Shown piece by piece: positions 46,376-54,945 of a DNA stretch of 64,000 bases. The stretch spans positions 1 through 64,000 of the forward strand of contig AFRD01000028.1 in assembly GCA_000222875.2 (NCBI GenBank), read 5' to 3'. Source of the stretch: Periglandula ipomoeae IasaF13. Lineage: Eukaryota > Ascomycota > Sordariomycetes > Hypocreales > Clavicipitaceae. Position 1 is the stretch's first letter, and the number at the start of each line of letters is the position of its first letter. A program made the translations under genes and the position numbers. A model generated the notes under the pieces. That model made no database searches, was not told the DNA's origin, and saw only the letters and a list, made by a program, of their open reading frames with translations.

Positions 46376-47026
46376 ATGTTTTCGTCTTCGTTTGCGCCAT
46401 TCCCTCCACCTGGACCTCCCCCGCCTGGCCCGTCGCCTGCGGCATGTAGCAACCAACGACCTGATCCACCATCAGTCAGTGACGAGGGGCCACCTAGAGC
46501 CTTTCTTGTCGAGCTGCTGGTTTACAACGGCTCGCCGTTTAAAGATCATTGGGGATACTGGGTCCGTTCTCATCACGACCCTAAAATTGGCGTTGTGATT
46601 CATGCCACTGGCGACGTTCGAAGTGGGTTTCAATTCGAAATCAAACGCAGCCTCGACCTGCGTGGAACCGCGAATCGACCGACGAAAAGAATCCCACTCC
46701 AGTGGGTAGAGGGCGAATACTTCAACAGTGATAAGATGCTGAACAACGGTGTGAAGATTGATTTCATACCGGTCTGCGCCTTTGAAGCCAGCTTGCACAC
46801 GGTCAGAGTTCCCGGAAAGTCGCCAAAATCGGTTGATGACAATATAAGTCTTGGGATTGTACATCCATTCTTTGCCCATAAATCTCTGAGAGGTTCATAT
46901 GGAAGTCCTTCGACGGCTGGAATTATAATGGCATGGACGATCGCATCCGTGAACTCCTCAACAAGATCGACAAGCCGAGGCTTCTACAGCATGCAGAATA
47001 CGTCACGGGCCAGAAGCTCGTCATGA
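46376..47026 (+). CDS. Conserved fungal protein of unknown function, C-terminus apparently lost
   Basis: The ATG at 46376 follows a GTG-started extension that I ignore. The start is Pro-rich (MFSSSFAPFPPPGPPPPGPS), then a conserved-looking core: FLVELLVYNGSPFKDHWGYW, IGVVIHATGDVRSGFQFEIK and TKRIPLQWVEGEYFNSDKM, up to VPGKSPKSVDD (about 46850). The remaining residues to 47026 overlap the next gene in another frame and look non-coding. The HW..(about 15 residues)..IHATG pattern recalls circularly permuted papain-like (LRAT/NlpC-type) folds, where a second His and a C-terminal Asn-Cys motif complete the site. I see no such Cys motif, so the protein would be truncated. The fold is a suspicion only. 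It is packed between two APH-fold genes. Confidence 0.6.
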   Translation: MFSSSFAPFPPPGPPPPGPSPAACSNQRPDPPSVSDEGPPRAFLVELLVYNGSPFKDHWGYWVRSHHDPKIGVVIHATGDVRSGFQFEIKRSLDLRGTANRPTKRIPLQWVEGEYFNSDKMLNNGVKIDFIPVCAFEASLHTVRVPGKSPKSVDDNISLGIVHPFFAHKSLRGSYGSPSTAGIIMAWTIASVNSSTRSTSRGFYSMQNTSRARSSS

Positions 47027-48273
47027 GCGAACCCTTCTCCGCCGGCCAATACTGGATGTGCCTCGAAATGGTGACTGGCAATGGCGACTTGGTAATTTCC
47101 CGTTTGCGTCTGCCTCCACACCCTGACAGCGTGTGTGGCTTGCACACCCATGACGAGGACTATTCGATTGCCTGCGGAATTGCTACGATGCGCTTTGTGC
47201 GTGAGAAACTCTCAGCCGTCAAGGTCCCTCAGGTCTATGCTTATGAAGCTGCGGGTTCACCACTTGCTTCAGATGTTGGTACTGCTTACATGTTCATAGA
47301 GGGGTTCTATGGCAACACACTACAGGATGCTGCAAATGATATATGCCAATTACCTGTGAGTAGAACCCGTCATTTCACTCGAATATAAAAGTAATGGGGT
47401 TGACAAGCTCACCGTTTGAAGGCGGCAGCCCTGGGCCACGCCATGTCACAGTGGACGACGGTGCAAGCAGAGCTAGCCACGATTACTTTTTCGCAAATCG
47501 AATCAATTTGTGCCTACTATTCCTCTACGGGACCTGTGTTGGGTAGACTTTCCGCGGCTGTTGCTGAAAGACTTCCTCACGAAGGGCCGTTCACCGCAGC
47601 ATCGGACTTCTTCCTGGCCCTTGCGAAAGGAAAGCTCCAACGGTTGACTGAGGCTGCTCGCGAGGCTCAGAAATTCGCCGTTCGCGGTTGCACAGTTTTT
47701 ATCGACATCATCCAGTGTACCAGCTTATTCAACGATGATGCTAGGCATACCTTTCATTTGAATCATATGGATCTAGGCCCGCAGAACATCCTTGTCGATG
47801 ACAGTCTGAATTTCCTTGCTGTCATTGACTGGGAATTTGCACAAACGGCCCCGTGGCAAGTGAACCACTATCCTATGCCTTTCCCAATGCTCTTTTCAGA
47901 TGAAAAAATCCGGACCATTCTTCAAAATCCTCAACACATAGCACACCGTGCCATTTCACGCTAAACGTCAGCCCAGCTCTTATATGCGCAGAATTTTCGA
48001 GACGCTGAGAATAGCCTGCGCGAAACTAACCGACCACTAGCCGGATCATTCTCAGAGACCTTGGATGGCCCGGCATCGAGGATTTATGCACACTTTACAA
48101 GACTTGGCATTTCCCCAGAGCAAGACGGAGATCATGTCCGCGAGATGGTGCGGCTTGGGCTCGGTCTCGACAATCGAGGGATAGATCAGTATGTTTCCAC
48201 CCTACGGCATCGTGCGTGCAATGATGAGGTTCGTTCTGATGAGGACCGTGGTGTGGTCGATGTAGTAGACTAA
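46933..48273 (+). pseudogene. Second APH-fold phosphotransferase with in-frame TAA
   Basis: Exon 1 is 46933-47355 (MDDRIRELLNKIDKPRLLQH, VMSEPFSAGQYWMCLEMVTG, YMFIEGFYGNTLQDA), a 66-bp intron runs 47356-47421 (GTGAGT..AAG), and exon 2 starts at 47422 (MSQWTTVQAELATITFSQIE). The kinase core is FHLNHMDLGPQNILVDD (HxDxxxxN) and FLAVIDWEFAQTAPWQVN. A TAA at 47962-47964 follows AHRAISR, but the same frame continues through LLYAQNFRDAENSLRE, RPLAGSFSETLDGPASRIYA and EMVRLGLGLDNRGIDQYV. The site is probably an original CAA (Gln), changed C to T before A. The truncated product would keep the catalytic core but lose the C-terminal lobe, so some activity is conceivable. It begins inside the upstream neighbour's open frame. 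Confidence 0.85.
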
Positions 48274-50095
48274 AGATCAAATAATGTCCTTGAATTCGAC
48301 TCATCTCTCAAGAAAGTATGCTTCTATTCTAAAGAGTGGAGGATTGGCTAGTCGGTTCACAGGATGCCATGTCGAGGGTGCGGGTTTCTTTCTGAAGGCC
48401 AGGCAACACGGGCCGCTGTGTCAATTGACGGACTGCAAATTTTTGTGGCCATTTCACGACAAAGGAACTTGCGCTAATGCTGTCTGCGTCATTCTTGCCA
48501 TTCGTTCTGTCGCAGACTTCGTCATCTGTGAGCTTGGCTGATCAGATGAAGAGCGAGTCGGACATTTCACCATTGTCACCAACATACAATGACAATGACA
48601 GTATGAGCAGTGTTAAGCTGTATCATTTGAAGACGTGAGCCTGAGTGACCTTATCTTCACTAAAGCTTAGAATACAAGTCTCTTGTTCGAAAATGACAAG
48701 TGATGATCCTACCTCGACATGTGTCGCGATTGTGCTTTCATCTCATCTTGTATGGTGAGAATAAGCATGTCGCAATGACCATCGTCTTCGGTAATCGAGC
48801 CCGAAGGAATCTGCCAGGGCGTTGAATTCGCAAAAATGCTGACCAAGAATAGAAGCCGCCCTGGGCACTAGTCAGGTATTTTATATGCCCGAACTGCACT
48901 TCGGTATTGGCACCGCGATGACTGTCGGCGCTTTTGTGGAGAGCTGTGCCGCTATGATGCGGACAGGCAGAGGGAAACCCCTATTCGGGCACGGTAGGCA
49001 GTAACCTAGCTGTCTTGGACTTGCCTAGAACTCCCCTTTCTCCATCAGCGATGACTTCTGTTCTGGTCTTCCATGCTGTCGGGCCATGCTGCGAGGGTGA
49101 TAGGATTCCGCGGCAGAAGGCATCAGGTCCGTTCGTAAATTTACCAGGGCTAACTTGTCGCTTTCGGCAATGACGGTCAATATTTCCCATTTTTGTCCGC
49201 CTTTAGATCTGACAAGACGTCAGGGTTCATGGAGCCGGACTGTCGCTCTGGTGAGCCAATTACACATGTTGACACCGACGTCTGCGGCACTGCTGATTCT
49301 AAGGGACGCGAACAGTGTCATGTTGAAGATTGCTGTATATCCTACTACCGGTGATCGGGTTCTACTTTTGCGCAGGACATTGGATGAATTGTCTGGCAAA
49401 ATGAAGTCGGGGAGGCGAAGGCTACACATGCTGCCCCAAAACGGCGCCTTTGCGCTAGACCACATTGTCACCCATTCAATTCACTTAAGCTTACATGATT
49501 ACGGAGACCCCGATTTGGGTTCGGGGAACCTCGCCGCAAGGCCAGGACTACACCCGAAATGGATAGCTTCTGGCATTTGGCCCACCCAGGCAAACCTATT
49601 GTTAGTCAAGACACTAAGTCAGAGACCCTAATGGCCGGCGGATCGCGAACTCTGCATCTGAAGTCTTAGACGTGCTTACCTTTGTGGCCGTCCATGCGAG
49701 TCAAGCCAAACATAAGGCGCCACGCTCAATTGGTGGATTAATAGCAAAAGGCTTTTATCGGGGGTACTTTTGACAGGCATTCACATCTTGTGTAAGATGT
49801 CACGTTGGTTGGGCTTCTGATCATGATCGCAACTGGACAAAGCTAAAGAAAAAGTTCCATTGCGGTTCTGGCCCATCATGACATTTTGTTCTTACATTGA
49901 GGGAGGTATTGCGCATTCTGCGGCTAGTCTAGTTGTCTCGAGTATTCTCGGGGGAAACAACCAGCTCTTGCAAATGTATAAAAGAAACCGGCAGAACGTC
50001 TTCGATCCCCTGAAGAATATCAATCACTTCACTCATAGTTCAACAATCTCCTTTTCATCTTGTCTTCATTACACTACACCTTACTCAAACCAAAA
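48274..50095. other. Intergenic, 1.8 kb
   Basis: No gene is supported. An open frame at 49155-49631 starts with TTG and lacks features, and a short ATG frame at 48284-48541 has no recognisable content. The right end is the promoter of the 8-Cys secreted protein. Confidence 0.5.
49977..49984 (+). promoter_or_regulatory. TATA box of 8-Cys secreted-protein gene
   Basis: TATAAAAG lies about 120 bp before the ATG at 50096, followed by a CT/CA-rich leader, a typical layout for a strongly expressed fungal gene. Confidence 0.55.
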
Positions 50096-50572
50096 ATGTT
50101 GGCCACCAAAATCCTCAGCCTTCTCAGCCTCGGCCTGATGGCCCAGACAGAGGCCTCACGCTTCTACTCTGCGCAGTGCATCTGCACTGACTTCTCTCTC
50201 GTCTGGTCGTACGGAACGACTTTCATCCAGAACAATGGCATAGAAGCTAGTGTCAGCGGTAACGATATCTGCGATGCTCGCGGAGACCCTCGACGCTGTG
50301 GAACGAGTGATATTTTCACAGTCACGTCTGAGACTGGAATCTGCGGCGTTGGCAAAATTGGTTACAACCGCGAGGTTTTCAGATCTGACATCTTCATCAT
50401 CAACGGAAGAGAATACAAAAAGAATGCCTTCAACAACCGCCAAGAGAGTTTGCAAGGATCTCAATTCTGTGACTCGCTCTGTCTTAACTATGGCAAGACT
50501 GCAGATCGAAGCAGCAGTTTGGAATCATACCAGTGGATCATTGAGGGTTACGAGAATCCCAGACAATGCTGA
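50096..50572 (+). CDS. Small secreted protein with eight cysteines, 158 aa
   Basis: The ATG at 50096 (after CAAAA) starts MLATKILSLLSLGLMAQTEA, a signal peptide; the longer frame starting with TTG at 50060 is rejected. The mature protein, from about SRFYSAQCICTDF, has eight cysteines: in AQCIC, NDICDA, RRCGT, GICGV, FCDSLC and the terminal RQC. That is enough for four disulfides. There is no intron. I do not recognise the family. Size, secretion and even Cys number place it among effector-like or antimicrobial-like secreted proteins, but function is unknown. A TATA box and short leader suggest regulated, strong expression. An AT-rich island lies just downstream. Confidence 0.8.
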   Translation: MLATKILSLLSLGLMAQTEASRFYSAQCICTDFSLVWSYGTTFIQNNGIEASVSGNDICDARGDPRRCGTSDIFTVTSETGICGVGKIGYNREVFRSDIFIINGREYKKNAFNNRQESLQGSQFCDSLCLNYGKTADRSSSLESYQWIIEGYENPRQC

Positions 50573-51246
50573 TACTGGAGGGCTTAATGGGATTTGCTGC
50601 ATGAGCATAAAGGGCAACCATCGTTGGCACCTGCAACAAGTTCGAGACTCATATTCTTGGCATGAATCGAGGCGATAAAAGAACATTGCTGTCTTCAGAA
50701 CATGTGGAAACAAATGATGGGGAGGAAATTGGACCGGAGACGATGTAGTCAAATATTAACGAGTAATGGAATCCTAATGGGAAAAAGCCAGAAGTTTCAT
50801 GTTATTGATTTTGATTTCCCTCTTTTTATGTTGCATATTGGCTACAGGTAGTGGTTAGAAGTATTTCCCCAGACCTATTTATAGGATGCCAACATTGGAT
50901 TAGGTTTAGTATATACCTATAACTACACATCAATTTATGGGAGTGGATAGAAGCGTATTCAACAAATAAAACTACGTACAAGACATAGTTCGACATAAGA
51001 GCACGGAGTTCTATATGAGTATATATAGAAATAGATATCCTACCCCTGAACAGGTATAGTAAGGAATAGTAAGTATATAACCTCAATAAATATCGCTATG
51101 CTAATACACCTATTAGGCAGTCCATCAAGCAAGAATCTTACTTCCACTAAGGTTGCCACCACTTGCTACAAACAGCGTGCTAGTAGAGCCTCAATTCTTG
51201 TTCACAATGCTTTTTGCTTTACTTCTTTGAAAGAAAAAAAGCCCAA
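50573..51246. other. AT-rich, TpA-rich island between convergent genes, 0.67 kb
   Basis: The stretch about 50800-51110 is much richer in A+T and TpA steps than its surroundings (runs of TATA, ATAT and AGTATATA) and has no coding capacity. It may be a RIP-degraded repeat remnant. No transposon ends are visible. Confidence 0.5.
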
Positions 51247-52849
51247 TCAAGCGGACAAGTCGTCTAGATTAATCCAGATTTGTGGCCGTTCCTCCAGACC
51301 ATCCATGCTAACAGCAACCATAGTAACGGCCACAACAAGTAAAAAAGAGCTTGTCACAATAAATGGCGCAACATTGGTAGAGGTGCCGAGTAAGAGTCTC
51401 ACCATAAGCGCGCCGACGCTTTGCATTGCGCCAATCGTCGAAAACAGCATGCCAACATTGCGACCATCCGCAAGGATACTCAGGAGACTATGCATAGCAG
51501 GGCTATAACCGCACCCAAAAGCATAGGTGTGGATCTCGAGAAGAACAGCCACCATAGAACCTGTTGCTTTTGCGATTGCGATGCCAAGAGATCCCACCAC
51601 CAATGCCACAATGCTTATTCGCACAATCGCGAAATCCTTTCTGATCGGTGGAAGGCGAAGTCTTCGAGAGAGCAAGACACTAATGAATGGCAGAATTGCG
51701 ATCAAAAGAATAACTTTGATGATGTTGGACTGGAATATCCAGATAAAGATCTTTCGAGATAGTCAGTGCTTGCCAGATTTTCTTGCATCCAGCATCGGCA
51801 AAACTTACCGACACATTCCGAGAGTCGCCGTGCTTCAAGGAGTCTTGGTCCACCATGAGAGGTATATGGCCGCCGGTGGTTGTAAGAATGCAGAGTAATA
51901 GAAGCAGACCTAGCTTCCTATTCTCGAAGAACGTGCGTTGTGTCAAGTTGAACGTCAATTTCACGAAAGTTAATACTTGTCTATAGCGAGGATATTCGTC
52001 TCCAATAATATGGAAAGCGTCCTGTCGGTCCTCATTATAGTATGATACTGATACCGAGAGTGTCTCTGGTAAGGTGATTGACATAAAAAGTGCTATAAAC
52101 AAGCAGCCAAAACCGGTGCAAACCAGGCCCCAGTTGCCAATGTACCTAGAGATCAAAAGCACTGGATAGGCGACGGATTCGCTTACAATCGACAAAGCCA
52201 CGATTCGTAGAAATACAGACAATCTTACTAGAGCTTAGTATCCCAGCGACGATGGAGCACGCGAGATTGCTTGTACGGACCTTTGTGCTTCTGTTGACAA
52301 GTCACACGCCATGGCAAGGAAGACAGACATGAACATCGTACGGCCACCGCCCAAGAGTACCCAAAGACCATTCAATACTAGCAAAGATATTGGAACTACG
52401 TCCTGAAAGATGCCTATATCAAAAGAACTTGTTAGTTTTTAGCAAAATAAGTTCGAACTTGAGTACAAACATATGACTGCATCGAAAGCCTTTGCTAGCA
52501 TAATGCCTATGAGCGATAGCTGAAGAATGGCTTTGCGACCATGATAATAAGTAGCTGTGCCAAAAGGAATGGCCATTGAAACGCTCATGATGCTTTCAAG
52601 GGCAACCCGCCAGCTTTGAAGAGGGCGCAATCGCTGTTTCACGCAAGTATCAGTCGCGCCGCGAACAGGACACAGTATGTCTTCTTGGATTTGGTCCATG
52701 GGCCGCGTGATAATTTTGTAGCCAACATTGAACAATATGAGTAGCAAAAAGCATCGTAGTGTCACGGACTTATTCGAATGCTTGCTTCTACCAGCCGGAG
52801 AGGTTGGTTCCAGAAGTGGCGTATGCTCCTCAGCCTGACTGATTGGCAT
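51247..52849 (-). CDS. MFS transporter, 476 aa, four exons
   Basis: The exons are 52849-52471, 52413-52281, 52223-51809 and 51750-51247. Introns of 57, 57 and 58 bp keep the frame exactly (phases 1, 2, 0). I start at ATG 52849 (MPISQAEEHTPLLEPTSPAG); the GTG extension is ignored. An acidic N-terminus with the PLLEPT motif is followed by hydrophobic helices: TLRCFLLLILFNVGYKIITR, a motif-A-like YYHGRKAILQLSLIG, DVVPISLLVLNGLWVLLGGG, YIGNWGLVCTGFGCLFIALF, NRKLGLLLLLCILTTTGGHI and FIVTSSFLLVVAVTMVAVSM. Spacing fits twelve helices. The substrate is unknown; drug or metabolite export is typical of relatives. It is intact, unlike the two other MFS genes in the window, and divergent from the SDR gene. 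Confidence 0.87.
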
Positions 52850-53973
52850 GGTGACGGGGGGCGAAGAAAAAATACTCGAGTATTGCACTCGGGAACAAGA
52901 GCCTTCTACGCATGTTTGCTTGTGGGAAAGAAGAGACGATCGACTGTTTGTTCGAGATTCTGCCGTTGGGAGCCGCTTGTGGGTAGTTGCCCCTGTATGT
53001 ATTATTTCGGCGACTTCTAGAAACAGTTACCGCGTTGACCAATCGGTAAGCTCTCATGTCGAAGAACTAGAACTATGGATTTCTCATTGGGATCAAGCGG
53101 GGCGTGGACCAATATAGTCAATCGTCAGGTAATCGCGCTAGCGAGTGGTCCGGTAACGTCAAACCATCGTGGCCCACCATGCTCTCGTCATCCTGGCCGA
53201 ATCACTAGATTTCTGATTTGCACCTTGACAGGCTCTGAAACCAGACGGCGTTTCTTTAAGAACTGGGAATAATTGAAGATTTGCAAAAGACTGTCGGAGT
53301 TGTACGAAGATGAAGAAATATTAATTCAAATAGCAGCAGTAATGACTTGTTACAGAGTGGCCATAAAGCAACTGTTCTCTGAATCTTTGTATCTTCGTAC
53401 ACTAGCTCCTAGAAATATTTCCAATTCATGATTTGTTAGCAGTCATTAGTCCATTCTTCTCTCAATGCAGCCATCGTTTGTATTCATGACATTGTTAAGA
53501 GGCGTCCCGGTACTTTTCCGGCTATAACTTAGCCGAATGACAGCCGGGAATAGACTAGGGCGATCTTGTTCCGATCAAACCCTGGAGAATGAAAAACGTA
53601 GTAGCCGTTTAATAATAGAGCATGAAGTGTATCGGCGTGCAGTGATGGCGTCATAATTGTAGATGCAGACTAGGAGTAACTTAAGCCCGTCAAAGTCCGT
53701 TCAATCCGACGTTGGCTTGCGGGCAAGATGGGAAAAGTGGAGCCATCGCCGAAAGCCTCAAGGCCCCAAAAGAGGATTGAGGATTCGCAGGTCTCAGGAG
53801 AGATCTCCTATATAAGAGCACACTAATCCCCCTCAGAGTTCGCTTGCACTCGTCAATGACTGCTTGAACGAACTAGAAGTATTTGAATCAACAACATTCG
53901 ACAATATATATATTTATCTTTCTACCTATTTGAGTACCAAGTTACACACACCCCGCCATCCCACTTGCCTAAA
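52850..53973. other. Divergent intergenic region, 1.1 kb
   Basis: This holds the promoters of the leftward MFS gene and the rightward SDR gene. Open frames here lack features. A TATA box for the SDR gene is at 53809-53816. Confidence 0.5.
53809..53816 (+). promoter_or_regulatory. TATA box of SDR gene
   Basis: TATATAAG lies about 165 bp before the ATG at 53974, after a CTCC-rich stretch. Confidence 0.5.
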
Positions 53974-54618
53974 ATGGCCAGTTCCAGTCCCTTCAAGTAT
54001 ACAAACAAGCTCCAAGGACGAGTCCTAGTCCTCGGTGGCTCAAGTGGCATTGGCTTTTCTGTGACCGAAGCTGCCGTCGAGCACACTGCCAGAGATGGCA
54101 AGATCGACCACGTAGCCTTTACGGCCGGTGACGCTCTCGTACTGCCCGATCTCAAAGAAGTCACAGTGGAGCAGCTGAACACTGTTCGCAGCTATGGCCC
54201 GATTATCGTGGCCAAGCATCTTCCCAAGTACATCAACTCAAGCGTCAAGAGTTCATTCACGCTCACCGGAGGCAGCGCGTCTTGGAGACCTAGCGCATCG
54301 TTTGCATTAATAGCAGGCTTGGGAGCTGGTGTCGAGGGTCTCGGCCGCGGGTTTGCAGTAGCTTTGCGACCTGTGCGCGTCAATACTGTCATGCCAGGAG
54401 CTGTTCACACGGAATTGTTCAGCTCTGTGCCAGACGACCGACTAGCTGCCACTCTGGAGTCTTTCAAGAAGGAAAGTATCACAGGCACCGTTGGAACACC
54501 CGGGGAACTGGCTGAGTCGTACATATATCTGATGAAAGACACATTCGCCACGGGCAGTGTCGAGTCAAATGGTGGAAGGCTGGTCGGCGACTCCAAGGAT
54601 CAGTATCAGTTCAGCTAA
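53974..54618 (+). CDS. Short-chain dehydrogenase/reductase-like protein with internal in-frame deletion
   Basis: The ATG at 53974 (MASSSPFKYTNKLQGRVLVL) starts a 214-aa frame; the TTG at 53965 is ignored. The nucleotide-binding GGSSGIGFSVTEAAVEH is followed directly by TARDGKIDHVAFTAGD. Full-length relatives have roughly 60 residues between these blocks (strands 2-3 of the Rossmann fold with the cofactor-specificity loop), so a large in-frame deletion is likely. Later blocks are VTVEQLNTV, PIIVAKHLPKYI, SSFTLTGGSASWRP, RPVRVNTVMPGAVHTELFSS and GTPGELAESYIYLMKD. The usual YxxxK catalytic pair is not seen; the corresponding region reads FALIAGLGAGVEGLG. The product probably cannot bind NAD(P) normally. 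It sits between an MFS transporter and a Zn2Cys6 regulator, as in small metabolic clusters. Confidence 0.78.
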   Translation: MASSSPFKYTNKLQGRVLVLGGSSGIGFSVTEAAVEHTARDGKIDHVAFTAGDALVLPDLKEVTVEQLNTVRSYGPIIVAKHLPKYINSSVKSSFTLTGGSASWRPSASFALIAGLGAGVEGLGRGFAVALRPVRVNTVMPGAVHTELFSSVPDDRLAATLESFKKESITGTVGTPGELAESYIYLMKDTFATGSVESNGGRLVGDSKDQYQFS

Positions 54619-54945
54619 AGGATGGTAGTGGAGCTCTGTGTATGTACAAGCACTTGGCACAACGACTTGTTCACAATGGCCATCATCATATAGCATCGCA
54701 TACAGGATTCAATTCACCAATATTCTAATTCCTTCGAACGCAAAATCATGGATTCAGCACTGTTCGAGTTGTTCAATAGCAAACGAATACACAAGAAAAT
54801 ATCCCGTTCTTGGCGCTACCCTATAAGGTAAGACCCGAAGAAAAAAGAGGGTCCCGTCAAAGAGTGACGATGTTCATCGTCCCCTCATAAGCATGACAGT
54901 CCTCTTCCGCAACCGTTGAGGACATAATGACCTCACGAGGGAAAC
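54619..54945. other. Intergenic, 0.33 kb
   Basis: A short spacer between the SDR and regulator genes in the same direction. I see no gene. Confidence 0.5.

Noticed and set aside
49155..49631. Plus-strand frame of 158 codons
   Set aside because: Starts with TTG; no signal peptide, domain or splice context.
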